DNA of 64,000 nucleotides from Neptunicella marina (GCF_014270035.1 NZ_JACNEP010000008.1:88674-152673); one strand, 5' to 3'; shown: positions 37,451-46,639, counted from the stretch's first letter. The notes: a model not told the origin generated them from the letters alone. Numbers and translations are program-made.

Positions 37451-38202
37451 TAAAATTTAAATCCACGGTGCAGGGCGACAATGCCGCCGGTAAGATTATG
37501 ATAGGTGGTTTGTTCAAATCCCACCTGCTCCATCATACCTTTTAACGTTTCCTGATCCGGATGCATGCGGATCGATTCCGCCAGGTACTGGTAACTTTCC
37601 GCATCATTTGCCACTAACTGGCCAATTTTCGGCAGCAAGTGGAATGAATAGGCATCGTAGACTTTATTTAACAGCTCGTATTCAGGTTTGGAAAATTCCA
37701 GCACCAATAAACGGCCACCTGGTTTTAGCACGCGATACATGGATGCCAGCGCTTTATCTTTATCGGTGACGTTACGTAAGCCAAACGCAATAGTGATGAT
37801 ATCAAAGGTATTGTCAGGAAACGGCAGTGCTTCGGCGTTGGCTTGCACATATTCGACATTGCCTAAAATGCCCCGGTCACGCAATTTATCGCGGCCGACT
37901 TTAAGCATGCTGTCATTGATATCGGCCAGTACAACCTGTCCGGTGTTACCAACAATACGCGAAAATTTGGCGGTTAAATCACCAGTTCCACCCGCTAAAT
38001 CCAGAACTTTCTGGCCCTGGCGAACACCACTGCAGTCTATGGTGAATCGTTTCCACAAACGATGGATGCCCATTGACATCAGATCATTCATCAAATCGTA
38101 TTTGCCTGCCACGGAATGAAACACATCCGCCACCATCGATGCTTTTTGTGCTTTATCGACGTTTTTAAAACCAAAGTGTGTTTGTTCCTGTGGATCCTGC
38201 AT
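37450..38202 (-). CDS. ubiE: Ubiquinone/menaquinone C-methyltransferase UbiE
   Basis: 250 residues from the ATG at 38202 ([12 protein letters not shown]); an upstream TTG at 38214 was not chosen. SAM-binding motif I is [16 protein letters not shown], and [26 protein letters not shown] and [18 protein letters not shown] follow the family exactly. It methylates the ring of demethylmenaquinol and of the ubiquinone precursor. It is the first gene of the train that runs through ubiJ, ubiB, tatABCD, the 7TM cyclase and hemB. Confidence 0.96.
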   Translation of the reverse strand: MQDPQEQTHFGFKNVDKAQKASMVADVFHSVAGKYDLMNDLMSMGIHRLWKRFTIDCSGVRQGQKVLDLAGGTGDLTAKFSRIVGNTGQVVLADINDSMLKVGRDKLRDRGILGNVEYVQANAEALPFPDNTFDIITIAFGLRNVTDKDKALASMYRVLKPGGRLLVLEFSKPEYELLNKVYDAYSFHLLPKIGQLVANDAESYQYLAESIRMHPDQETLKGMMEQVGFEQTTYHNLTGGIVALHRGFKF

Positions 38203-38375
38203 GCTGTATCTCAATGATTAGGCTGTATTTTAGCCTGCAAGTTTAACGGAATATTGCTTAAAAACCGAGTGTATTGTGCCATCGTTTACGCAATATCAAA
38301 CCACATAAGTTGAACGGCAAGTGGCTTCCTATTTTTAGCTAAACTGGTTACAGTGAACTGTGTGAAAAATAAACA

Positions 38376-39923
38376 ATGTTAGTGGTGCCTGAGGTGAATG
38401 ACATGGATGTTGAGGTTAAACGTTTTTTTGTAACGGCGAAGTCGGTGCAAATGGTTGTCGCTAAGTTGCTGGATTTGCAACTGATTTATCCTGTGGAACA
38501 GGCGTTCTTTTCACAACGATTAAACGGGTTAATCGGCAATAACTCTTTGCCTGAAATTCAAAGTTTTGCTGGCATTAAACATGATTTTTTGCTGTTTTCT
38601 CCCAATTCGCAACAGGCGCAATTTACATTGATAGCCTTAACGCAAAACACCACTACAGACAAACTCACACAGTTGATGAATCGAGCCTCATTAATTGAGG
38701 GTATTAATCAATGGCAACAAAATCTGAATGTCGATGAGAAGGTGGCATTATTTATTGTCGAACTGGACTCATTTAGCAAAATTAATGATGTTCTCGAACA
38801 TGCTACCGGTGATTTGGTATTGTTTCATTTAGCCCGAAGGCTGGAAACTTTCTCACTATCTCCTTGTAAACTGGCCAGGTTGCACGGAGACGAATTTGGT
38901 TTAGCTGTCAGGGGCATTGTTGAACAAAAACAAATATGGCAAGTGGCAGCGTGGCTGGAGAAGCAATTTGAATCGCCTTTTGTTGTTGATGGCAGAACGC
39001 TCTATTTAAGTGCCAAAATTGGTATTTCTTCGCTGCCTTCTCCGGTAAAGGATGCGGCAGAATTAATTAAATCGGCTTATGTTGCATTGGCTCAGGCTGA
39101 AAAACAGCCTGTTGATATTTGCAGTTTTTATACCGAACAGTTTGCCGGAAAATTATCAGAGCAGCTATTACTTGAATCAGAATTAAATGATGCAATACGG
39201 CAGAAAAATCAGCTTGAGGTGTACTATCAGCCTAAACAATCACTGACATCAGGCAATATTGAAGGCGTCGAAGCATTGATTCGCTGGAATCACCCGGTAA
39301 ATGGCATGGTTTCTCCTGCTGCTTTCATACCTGTGGCCGAACAAAGCGACTTGATATGCGATATTACCGATTTGGTTATTGAGCAGGTTTGTCAGGATCT
39401 GACAGTTTTTCGTCAACATGGATATAAACATCGTATCTCAATTAATATTTCTGCCCGCGATTTTATGCGTTCCGATTTTGTTGACAATGTTTTAGCCATT
39501 TTAAAACGTCATCATATTCTCCCGCAGGAGATCGAGCTGGAAATCACTGAGGGGGCATTTATCAGCGACTTTAGCCAATGTTGCAATGCTCTGAATAAAC
39601 TGCGGGAAGCAGGATTTCAAATTTCGATTGATGATTTTGGTACCGGCTATAGTTCATTAAGTTATCTACGTAAGTTACCCGTTGATGTGCTTAAAATTGA
39701 CATGAGTTTTGTGCGTGAAATTGAGCAGTCTGATGCAGTTAAACAAATCTTTAAATCGTTAATTGGTATTGCCCGTGCTTTAAAGTTAAAAGTGGTTGCC
39801 GAAGGCGTCGATAATCCGCAGCAACGTGAAGTACTGACTCAAATAGGCTGTGACCTAATTCAGGGGTATCTTTTGTCTAAACCACTAGCACTGGATAGTT
39901 TTCTTCAAAAGTGGTGTTCCTAA
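38376..39923 (+). CDS. GGDEF/EAL protein, probable c-di-GMP phosphodiesterase
   Basis: 515 residues, cytosolic. A variable N-terminal domain of about 95 residues is unrecognised. The GGDEF domain (about 100-245) is degenerate, with LHGDEF in place of GGDEF, so cyclase activity is unlikely. The EAL domain (about 260-515) retains VEALIRWNHP, NISARDF, LEITEGAF, IDDFGTGYSSLSYLRKLP (loop 6), LKIDMSFV and VVAEGVD, so hydrolysis of c-di-GMP to pGpG is expected. It is monocistronic between ubiE (divergent) and the envelope operon, with 279 bases to the next start. Confidence 0.9.
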   Translation: MLVVPEVNDMDVEVKRFFVTAKSVQMVVAKLLDLQLIYPVEQAFFSQRLNGLIGNNSLPEIQSFAGIKHDFLLFSPNSQQAQFTLIALTQNTTTDKLTQLMNRASLIEGINQWQQNLNVDEKVALFIVELDSFSKINDVLEHATGDLVLFHLARRLETFSLSPCKLARLHGDEFGLAVRGIVEQKQIWQVAAWLEKQFESPFVVDGRTLYLSAKIGISSLPSPVKDAAELIKSAYVALAQAEKQPVDICSFYTEQFAGKLSEQLLLESELNDAIRQKNQLEVYYQPKQSLTSGNIEGVEALIRWNHPVNGMVSPAAFIPVAEQSDLICDITDLVIEQVCQDLTVFRQHGYKHRISINISARDFMRSDFVDNVLAILKRHHILPQEIELEITEGAFISDFSQCCNALNKLREAGFQISIDDFGTGYSSLSYLRKLPVDVLKIDMSFVREIEQSDAVKQIFKSLIGIARALKLKVVAEGVDNPQQREVLTQIGCDLIQGYLLSKPLALDSFLQKWCS

Positions 39924-40202
39924 TACTTGCTGAAATTTGTTGTGAGTGTTGTTCTGTTTAAACACGCTCTAATAATCTGGCAATAATGTGTGGGAATAAT
40001 GGCGAGTCACAATTAATTCATCAAATAGCAAACAATAACAAACAATAAAGCGTTGTTTAAAAAACATTCATTATGCTACATTAAATTTTTGCACAGGGTT
40101 GTCTCTTGACTTGCATGATTGCATTAAGGGAGTGCAGAAGTGGTATCTGACGTCGGGGTTTGACGTTACTAACATAATACTTTACAGGCAGGATGCATCC
40201 GC
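39924..40202. promoter_or_regulatory. Region upstream of the envelope operon
   Basis: 279 AT-rich bases between the EAL gene and the six-gene operon. A direct duplication of CAAACAATAA occurs near 40028-40050. No confident -35/-10 pair and no stable terminator were found. The operon promoter should lie here. Confidence 0.35.
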
Positions 40203-41018
40203 ATGGCAGAAGATGCAAATCGATCGCGATTTTCACTTTTCACGCAACAATTCTTCAACAGAACACTCTTTAAAAGAGTGGTGTTTTATATTCCTGTCGC
40301 GGTTATTACTCTTGGGCAATTTAATGATTCAAAAGAATTGTCACTGGAAGCCTACAACAGCATCAAAACCAACTTTACCCACTCCCTTGAATACGAAAAA
40401 CTCAGCCATTTAAACATTGGCAGAACCATTAGTTTTGTGGAAGATTACTTTGGTCCCCCCGAAGTGGTTAAAGTATCGCAACAAAATCCGGATGTTCATT
40501 ACCAGTATTACAATATTGGTAAAGCGGTGGTAACTATCATGAATCACGATGGGCGTGTAAGTGGCTTCACCGTGATCCCCACACAAACCGATTTTGACCC
40601 TGTGCTGCCATATCTGGATAAGTCTTTAGCGCAAATTAATCTTGGTACAGAGTTTTTTTCAGAACCTGAATTCTTTTTTGACGCATTCAATCTGGTTTAT
40701 TTCGCACAGGGACAAAACCTTGGAAAACAGTTTATCTTTCTAACCTGGATGGCTGGCATTGTTGAGTATGGACGTTTTTCCCGCCTGCGCAGCGATGGTG
40801 AATTAATACCACTGAATACCGCCATTACCCAAATTTCGGGCATTAATGAAAGTGTTTTAGCTAATCAACAAGACAAGGTTGCGCAAGCAATTGTTAATTT
40901 GCAAATGAACCAACCCCCTAATTTTTACGCTTTTACTGAACTGGATACCGCATTAATACCTGAATCATTACTGACTCGTTTTGAATTTAAAACCTATTTT
41001 GGAGTCCACAATGGCTAA
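40203..41018 (+). CDS. Single-TM protein, ETEC_3214-like (tentative)
   Basis: 271 residues, first gene of the envelope operon. An N-terminal cytoplasmic basic stretch leads to one hydrophobic segment (about 25-40, VVFYIPVAVITLGQF), so most of the protein is probably periplasmic. The segment SHLNIGRTISFVEDYFGPPE recalls the start of the ETEC_3214 domain (length, small-residue Gly-Pro pattern); this match is from memory and is tentative. No catalytic motif is seen. The start ATG follows AGGCAGGA. The next gene's start overlaps the end by eight bases. Confidence 0.6.
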   Translation: MAEDANRSRFSLFTQQFFNRTLFKRVVFYIPVAVITLGQFNDSKELSLEAYNSIKTNFTHSLEYEKLSHLNIGRTISFVEDYFGPPEVVKVSQQNPDVHYQYYNIGKAVVTIMNHDGRVSGFTVIPTQTDFDPVLPYLDKSLAQINLGTEFFSEPEFFFDAFNLVYFAQGQNLGKQFIFLTWMAGIVEYGRFSRLRSDGELIPLNTAITQISGINESVLANQQDKVAQAIVNLQMNQPPNFYAFTELDTALIPESLLTRFEFKTYFGVHNG

Positions 41019-41961
41019 AGTGCGTTTGTTAAGTCTGTTATTTTTATTTGTTCTATCCTGCTCTGTGCATGCCACTTTGCCTGACTGGGTAACAACTCCT
41101 CCTCAGGAAGACGACAAATTTTACGCTATTGGTGAGGGGCAATCGCAGGAACAAGCAGAACAGGTTGCATTAAAAAACCTGCTTGGACAATTACGTACTA
41201 GTCTGGAAGCCAGCACGCAACAGAAGCAGCAATTGGTTAATGAGCGATTTAATGAATCGATTAATATTGCAATTAATACCAAAATCGAATCAATTCCTGT
41301 CAGCCAGTACAAAGTGCTGAAAATCCATAAAGAATCTGACACCTTTTATGTGTTGGTTTCCGTTACCAAGCCGTTATTAGCACTGACCATAAAAAACGAA
41401 ATATCTTCGTTATTAAATGCCAGTCAGCAGTTAATGAGTGGCAAACAAACAGGAGGCTCGGTTCTGGAATGGTGGTTCTCAAACAAACAGCAACTGCAAT
41501 CAAATATTGCTACAACCAACCGTTTACTTGAGCTTTTACCTTTACTCTCCGCTGAAGACAGCCAACTTTCACAACGATTCTCACAACAGCAACAACGTTT
41601 TAGTGACATACAAAACGAAAGCTGCCTGTATGTTAATCCCATGGCCAAACAGGATATTCAATTTGCGCTGCGCGAGAGTGTGGTGGCGTCCGGGCTTATT
41701 TCAGATAACCAAAATTGCCACTTTAGCCTCAAGGCTGAAGAGCATAGTGATGTTCGCCAGTTATTTGGTAAACACACGGCTTCTGTTGAACTGAAAATAA
41801 TTTTGTTTGATGGAAAGCGATCAATTGCCAGTGAACAATTGTTCGAAACTGGCACTTCAATGAGCAGCCCTGATTTTGCGGTAAGAGGGGCGTATCAAAG
41901 ACTAGTAGAAAAAATACGTAGAGGTGACTCGGACCTGATTGAACAGCTGTTATCCAATTAG
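41011..41961 (+). CDS. Exported LPP20-like protein
   Basis: 316 residues. Start placed at the ATG at 41011, preceded by TTGGAG, not the in-frame ATG at 40981. The signal sequence ends in SCSVHA, read as signal peptidase I cleavage before TLPDW; a lipoprotein reading at VLSC is possible. Residues 22-140 look like an LPP20/FlgP-type domain (LPDWVTTPP ... FYAIGEGQSQEQAEQVALKN). The rest contains a second alpha/beta domain with VASGLISDNQNCHFSLKA, reminiscent of FlgO/CsgG-like folds. Probably a periplasmic or outer-membrane structural component. Function unknown. Confidence 0.6.
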   Translation: MAKVRLLSLLFLFVLSCSVHATLPDWVTTPPQEDDKFYAIGEGQSQEQAEQVALKNLLGQLRTSLEASTQQKQQLVNERFNESINIAINTKIESIPVSQYKVLKIHKESDTFYVLVSVTKPLLALTIKNEISSLLNASQQLMSGKQTGGSVLEWWFSNKQQLQSNIATTNRLLELLPLLSAEDSQLSQRFSQQQQRFSDIQNESCLYVNPMAKQDIQFALRESVVASGLISDNQNCHFSLKAEEHSDVRQLFGKHTASVELKIILFDGKRSIASEQLFETGTSMSSPDFAVRGAYQRLVEKIRRGDSDLIEQLLSN

Positions 41962-41984
41962 GATCTGTAAAAAGGGAAGACAAA

Positions 41985-43034
41985 ATGAAATTACAACAAT
42001 ACCAACTGGCAATGGGTGGATTATTTTCAGCTTTGTTACTTGCTGGCTGTCAATCAACCAAGATTGAAGATGCTCCGTCGATAATTGCCAATGATCAGTA
42101 TCTTATTAATATTCCTGACGCGGATATTCGTCCCACCAAGGAACAAATAGCCAGTCAGTCAACCAAGAAGGTTGTGGTATTACCCGTGCAATTTAAATCT
42201 GATTCAGCATCGGATAAAAGTGCGGTCAGAGAAATGTCAGCCATGATTGAAGCCGGATTAAATGCGGCTGGCGCCACTACGGTTGACAGAAGTCTGGCAG
42301 GTAAATTAGCAGATGAAATTATGGCTTATGAAGCAACCGGTCGTTTCGGTGGTTCTGGTGTGGATGTTGCTGATTATGCAATTTTGCCAAAAGTAAACAA
42401 TGTGGTAGTGACCAGTTCATTTACGCCACAGCGCACTTATAAAGATGACGGTGAGACTAAAGTTATTCCATCGTCTTGCAAATATAGTGGTGAAGTTTCT
42501 GGTGGGGTGACGGTTTATAAACTACCAAACCTTAAGTCGATGAAAGCCGTATCCATTAACGGTAGTTTTTCAGATACAGACCAGTCAATGGACCGGCGCT
42601 GTACTCTTCAGCCCGGGCAATCAGCTCAATTAGCATCACTGGCAACCAAAGATGGGGTAGAAGATGTGCTGCATCAGGTACAGACCATTTTTAAACAGCA
42701 AGGTTTTGTAATCGAATATCGCCGCAGAGACGATACCCACTTGGTACAGATCAGTCTGGGCTCCAATCAGGGGATTGCAGAAGGTCAGGAAATTGAGTTT
42801 TTTACCAAAATAAAACGTACGGACCGATTAACCGGTAAAGAAACAATCTCTGTTTTGCCTTATGAATTTAAAGGCAAAGTTTCGGAGTTGGTGGAGCCAA
42901 ATCGTGCCTGGGTGTTAGTGGATAAACAAGCGGAAAAGAAACTGAAGTTTGGTGATATAGCGGAGCAATATTTTAAACCTTTAAGCGCCACAGATAAAAT
43001 CTGGAATAGCTTCAAAAATGCTGTGAAATATTAA
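41985..43034 (+). CDS. CsgG/FlgT-like outer-membrane lipoprotein
   Basis: 349 residues. Signal peptide with lipobox LLAGC (Cys22); residue +2 is Gln, which suggests outer-membrane sorting. The middle (about 55-230) begins with KKVVVLPVQFK and has MIEAGLNAAGATTVDRSLAGKLADEI and VADYAILPKV, the pattern of CsgG/TolB-N-like domains. The C-terminal part (about 245-340, with SLGSNQGIAEGQEIEFF and ELVEPNRAWVLVDK ... KFGDIAEQ) resembles the SH3-like end of FlgT and related proteins. This is a family-level similarity only. It lies 23 bases after the LPP20-like gene. Confidence 0.62.
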   Translation: MKLQQYQLAMGGLFSALLLAGCQSTKIEDAPSIIANDQYLINIPDADIRPTKEQIASQSTKKVVVLPVQFKSDSASDKSAVREMSAMIEAGLNAAGATTVDRSLAGKLADEIMAYEATGRFGGSGVDVADYAILPKVNNVVVTSSFTPQRTYKDDGETKVIPSSCKYSGEVSGGVTVYKLPNLKSMKAVSINGSFSDTDQSMDRRCTLQPGQSAQLASLATKDGVEDVLHQVQTIFKQQGFVIEYRRRDDTHLVQISLGSNQGIAEGQEIEFFTKIKRTDRLTGKETISVLPYEFKGKVSELVEPNRAWVLVDKQAEKKLKFGDIAEQYFKPLSATDKIWNSFKNAVKY

Positions 43035-43064
43035 ATTAATCAAATGGTTAGAAGGATTTTAACA

Positions 43065-43652
43065 ATGAAAAAATCATTGATAGTGTTACCGGCCATGGTG
43101 GCCGTTTTAACTGGTTGCGGATCAACAAATAAGGTCGTGGTTAAGCAACAGGAAGTGATGGCACCTGACTGTGTGTATCAGGACGCACCGCAAACGCCCG
43201 CACCTAAATGGATTTGTGATATTACGGTTGAAGGATTTGAATTAACCGCCGTTGGTTTTTCTGAAAAACGTCCCACTGCCAGCATGACGTCCAGTTCGGC
43301 GCGCGCGGATGCCAACGTTAAAATGTCAGAGCATTTTGCCAATAATGTCGCTCAGATGCTGTCAGAATATCAAAAGTCTGTTGAGTCTGAGTCCAAGTCT
43401 AAATTTTTAGTCGACACCGATATGGTCAGACAAACCCTGACTGGCATGACCTTATATGGCACCAAAATCATACGTTCTATGACTAGTCCTACCCAGGGGC
43501 AGTATGTACTGATGGCCATGGACAAACCAACTTATGAGGCAAATGCCGAAAAGGCCTTCGCTGCACTAGCCAGTCAGGATGGCGAAATGCGTCAGGCATT
43601 TGATGATAAGAAAACCCGGGAAGAACTGATGAAATTTATCAAGATCCGATAG
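43065..43652 (+). CDS. LPP20-family lipoprotein
   Basis: 195 residues. Start set at the ATG at 43065 behind a good GAAGGA site. Lipobox LTGC gives Cys18. After a short linker the segment APKWICDI ... LTAVGFSEKRPTASMTSSSARADANVKMSEHF has the layout of the LPP20 family (FlgP-like), where a Trp near the start, a Gly-rich strand and a long Ala-rich helix are conserved. The C-terminus is a charged helix. Likely exposed at the inner face of the outer membrane and part of the same assembly as its neighbours. Confidence 0.65.
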   Translation: MKKSLIVLPAMVAVLTGCGSTNKVVVKQQEVMAPDCVYQDAPQTPAPKWICDITVEGFELTAVGFSEKRPTASMTSSSARADANVKMSEHFANNVAQMLSEYQKSVESESKSKFLVDTDMVRQTLTGMTLYGTKIIRSMTSPTQGQYVLMAMDKPTYEANAEKAFAALASQDGEMRQAFDDKKTREELMKFIKIR

Positions 43653-43662
43653 GTGATATCTG

Positions 43663-45072
43663 ATGAAAATGCGTCATTACTGCGTATTTTTTATTGGGCT
43701 GATGATGGTGTTGCCATCGTCAGCCCAGCAAGAAAGTATCTTTGACAAAATCCGTAAAAAGCAAGCTGCCGGACAGACGTCTGCTATCGAATTAACGCCT
43801 GAGGAGCAGCAGTTTAAGCAGCAATACTTACAAGAGCTTCAACAATATACACATGCATATTTACAGGAGTTTGCCCAGTTTAAGGCAGAGTATAATCGCG
43901 AACTGGCCGATTATCGCTCTAACCTTTTAGCAAGCTGGGGAGAAGTGGAAGTCAGTAACCAGCAGGCCTTGGTCAGTTATGGTGAACCTGATGTAAAAGC
44001 GGTCGTGGATTTTGAACAACAACAGGTTGTTATAAGTGTTTTACACGATGCAAATGATGACGTTGATAACGTTAAAGTCAGAGCGGCGTTAAAAAGCCTT
44101 TCTCTGGTGCACCCTTCAGATATGGTACCGCAAAAAAACGCCGAACCGTTAGAGCAACAAAACTCCATTGACTTACTTAATGTCTACAGTGGTAAAAATA
44201 TATCTGAAGCCTCGCTGGCAAAAATGGTATCTGATGCAGAGGCCAGTGTTATCCAACCTGTTATTACACAAGACGAAATTGATAAAGAACATTTATTTTT
44301 AAATACACAAGCCAATTTAGATTCGCGACAACTTGATGTAATTGGGGAGCAGGCTAATATTGATCAACAAAAAATCGATGCGATCAAAGCTGCGTTATTT
44401 AACAATGCCAGGCAAAATACACATGAGGTTGATAAGCGGCGACAGCAAATCATTGATGAGCGCGCGGAAGACTTAAAGAAAAAACGTATTACACGTTACA
44501 AAATCAATTTACATCCTAAATCTGAATTACAGCGTATCGCATCAGTTAAGCCAGATGCAGAAAAATATGCTAAATCGTGGAAGTTACCGGTGGAGCTGGT
44601 GATTGCGGTTATTCATACCGAAAGCAGTTTTAATCCGCTGGCTGTCTCCAATATTCCGGCATACGGATTAATGCAAATAGTACCTTATTCTGCCGGAATG
44701 GACGTAAACGAATTTCTGCATAAAAAACGTGCCCCCATGCAGCCGGAACTTCTATTTATTTCGCCAAAAAACATTGAAGCCGGCTCCGCTTATCTGCATT
44801 TGTTAAATAGCCGTTATTTGTCTGCTATTGAACAGGACCAAAGCAGGTTGTATTGCGCTATTGCGGCTTACAACACTGGTGTGGGTAATGTAGTGCGTGC
44901 TTTTACACAAGGTAAACAGAAATCTCTGACGCCGGATGTCATCCGATACATTAACCAGATGCCACCACAACAAATTTATCAACGTTTATTGAACAACCTT
45001 CCCTATGAGGAAACCCGCCATTACCTCAAAAAGGTAACAGAGCGAATGCAGCACTATAAAAACATTATTTAA
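43663..45072 (+). CDS. MltC-like lytic transglycosylase
   Basis: 469 residues. Signal peptide ending SSAQQ (signal peptidase I type; unlike MltC, no lipobox). The N-terminal region (about 45-130) is helical and ends in LLASWGEVEVSNQQALVSYG then VDFEQQQVVISV, resembling the N-terminal domain of MltC. A long coiled middle follows, then an SLT domain (about 300-465) with catalytic Glu320 (VIHTESSFNPLAV), YGLMQIVPYSAG and IAAYNTGVGNV. It should cleave the MurNAc-GlcNAc bond to anhydro-MurNAc. E. coli MltC is about 360 residues; the extra length is in the middle. It lies ten bases after the LPP20 lipoprotein gene. Confidence 0.85.
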   Translation: MKMRHYCVFFIGLMMVLPSSAQQESIFDKIRKKQAAGQTSAIELTPEEQQFKQQYLQELQQYTHAYLQEFAQFKAEYNRELADYRSNLLASWGEVEVSNQQALVSYGEPDVKAVVDFEQQQVVISVLHDANDDVDNVKVRAALKSLSLVHPSDMVPQKNAEPLEQQNSIDLLNVYSGKNISEASLAKMVSDAEASVIQPVITQDEIDKEHLFLNTQANLDSRQLDVIGEQANIDQQKIDAIKAALFNNARQNTHEVDKRRQQIIDERAEDLKKKRITRYKINLHPKSELQRIASVKPDAEKYAKSWKLPVELVIAVIHTESSFNPLAVSNIPAYGLMQIVPYSAGMDVNEFLHKKRAPMQPELLFISPKNIEAGSAYLHLLNSRYLSAIEQDQSRLYCAIAAYNTGVGNVVRAFTQGKQKSLTPDVIRYINQMPPQQIYQRLLNNLPYEETRHYLKKVTERMQHYKNII

Positions 45073-45119
45073 GCAAGCCGTGTCGATTAACAAAAAGGAT
45101 AAAAATAAGGAGAGTTATC

Positions 45120-46529
45120 ATGTTGAGGCGTAAGGGAAAAAGCCACTATTTTTATCTTGTGGTGAGTACCACTTTTGTTTTGAATTCTTACGCACTGAAT
45201 GCAAAACAAACCGAAGTTTCAGCCAGAGCCCCTGTCAAGAATAATTCTGTTGGGCAATATGGTTCTTTTGTGATTCAGGGCATACTCAAAGATATGGATC
45301 TGGTGCTTTCCGATGACATTAAAAAAGAGTCGGCGAAGAAAAAAGTTATACCAGATTTAACCCCAAAGCCTAATCCTGAACCAACGCCAACGCCAACGCC
45401 AACGCCAACGCCAACGCCAACGCCAGATGTTAAACCTGAGCCTAAGCCTCAGCCAGTACCACCAAAGCCAGCGCCCCCTGAACCGAAGCGTGATAAAAAT
45501 AACGAATACGCCGATTTTTATGATGATATCAACGATATTGCTGATGATTTTCAAAAAGATTATGACCAGTTACTCACAGACTGGAATGATGACTACAATG
45601 ATGTATTAGCGCAGTGGGGCATTGCGCGTAAAGCGTATAAAAAAGAGCAAGAACAGCTAGTTAGCCAGACCTATGACTTTGATGTTCTCGAATTACCGGA
45701 GGCCGGTGAAACCCTGATGGTCACACCCACGTCAGACCCGCTGGTGCAAATGCAGCCTGGTGACTTTTATGTCATCCCTTATGCAATGAATATTGATATT
45801 CGTAATCAAAAAAGCCGTGGCACCTGCGCAGCATTTGCCGGGATCCGTGCCGTTGAAACACTGTTAAGCCAGAATCCAGAATGGGCGCAGATAAAGCCAG
45901 ATTTATCTGAACAGCATTTTTTCTGGATAAGTCGCCCGGATTGCATGAAAGACAGTTGCGTTAAAGGGAAAGATGCTGATGGTTCTATTTTTGATTTGGG
46001 GTTCTTAAATTCCCGGGTCGATAATCCGCTTATGCCACTTCGAATGGAAAGCGCCTGTCCCTATCGTCCATTTCAGAATGATAAAAACCTGACGTATACA
46101 CCTTTATCTCAATGTCAGAACAAAGGTTTTTTTAAATTGGGCAAGTTTCATCAGTATCTTAGTGTAGAGAATATCATCAGTGAGTTACATCAAAACCGCC
46201 CGGTTGCCGGTGGATTTACCCTGACTAAAAGTTTTCAGCAAACCAAAGGGTTAGTACGTGCAAGAGATAAACGTAATGCGACCAGAGCGTCTGGCAAACA
46301 CGCAGGTGGTCACGCTTTGTTACTGGTAGGTTATGTGAAGTTACCGCAGAAAATGTGGGCCGATGAAGGCCAGTATTGTGCTATTACAGCCAATAGCTGG
46401 GGAGTGGGTTATGGTGTTGGTGGATACTCCTGCTTAACAGAACAGTGGTTAAAAGAAAATGCCTTTAGTGTGCGCAGTAAACCGGGGCGATCGGTGCTGA
46501 CCTCAGTGGAATCTGTGATATTTATGTAA
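45120..46529 (+). CDS. Papain-like (C1) cysteine protease with Pro-Thr linker
   Basis: 469 residues. Signal peptide (about 1-25). A Pro-Thr/Pro-Lys linker spans about 81-123. A helical stretch (about 127-180) ends in DVLAQWGIARKAYKKEQEQL, similar in pattern to the segment before the domain of the preceding transglycosylase. The C1 domain (about 215-465) has Gln230 and Cys236 (NQKSRGTCAAFAG), His398 (AGGHALLLVGY) and Asn425 (ITANSWGVGYGVGGYSCL): a full Gln-Cys-His-Asn set. Additional cysteines (275, 280, 313, 332) may form disulfides. A periplasmic or surface protease or transpeptidase. Last gene of the operon, followed by a terminator. Confidence 0.82.
   Translation: MLRRKGKSHYFYLVVSTTFVLNSYALNAKQTEVSARAPVKNNSVGQYGSFVIQGILKDMDLVLSDDIKKESAKKKVIPDLTPKPNPEPTPTPTPTPTPTPTPDVKPEPKPQPVPPKPAPPEPKRDKNNEYADFYDDINDIADDFQKDYDQLLTDWNDDYNDVLAQWGIARKAYKKEQEQLVSQTYDFDVLELPEAGETLMVTPTSDPLVQMQPGDFYVIPYAMNIDIRNQKSRGTCAAFAGIRAVETLLSQNPEWAQIKPDLSEQHFFWISRPDCMKDSCVKGKDADGSIFDLGFLNSRVDNPLMPLRMESACPYRPFQNDKNLTYTPLSQCQNKGFFKLGKFHQYLSVENIISELHQNRPVAGGFTLTKSFQQTKGLVRARDKRNATRASGKHAGGHALLLVGYVKLPQKMWADEGQYCAITANSWGVGYGVGGYSCLTEQWLKENAFSVRSKPGRSVLTSVESVIFM
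45381..45425 (+). repeat. (CCAACG)7 tandem hexanucleotide in the protease linker
   Basis: Seven perfect CCAACG units plus CCA, coding for an alternating Pro-Thr stretch. It is in frame, so copy-number change would lengthen or shorten the linker by two residues per unit without breaking the protein. Confidence 0.95.
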
Positions 46530-46557
46530 CGGTTCCTGTTAGAGTGCACAGCTGATT

Positions 46558-46585
46558 AAAAACGCCTCATTTGAGGCGTTTTTTT
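46558..46585. terminator. Terminator of the envelope operon, also facing opdA
   Basis: Stem of about 11 bp (46558-46568 with 46573-46583, AAAAACGCCTC/GAGGCGTTTTT) with a four-base loop and a T7 run on the plus strand, A run on the other side. Confidence 0.92.
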
Positions 46586-46639
46586 ATGTCTGATGTTAGC
46601 GCATGTTGATCTTTGTCATCCGGTTTTGAATTAGATCCA

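Noticed and set aside
40099..40413. 104-residue plus-strand ORF before the envelope operon
   Set aside because: Its second half is out of frame within the longer gene starting at 40203, which has better amino-acid composition and operon overlap.
45381..45425. Short tandem repeat considered as a CRISPR remnant
   Set aside because: Six-base units without spacers, inside an open reading frame; it is a microsatellite.
45357..45554. Minus-strand ORF with a repeated Trp-Arg stretch
   Set aside because: It is the antisense reading of the (CCAACG)7 repeat and Pro-rich linker of the protease gene; no ribosome site and no family.
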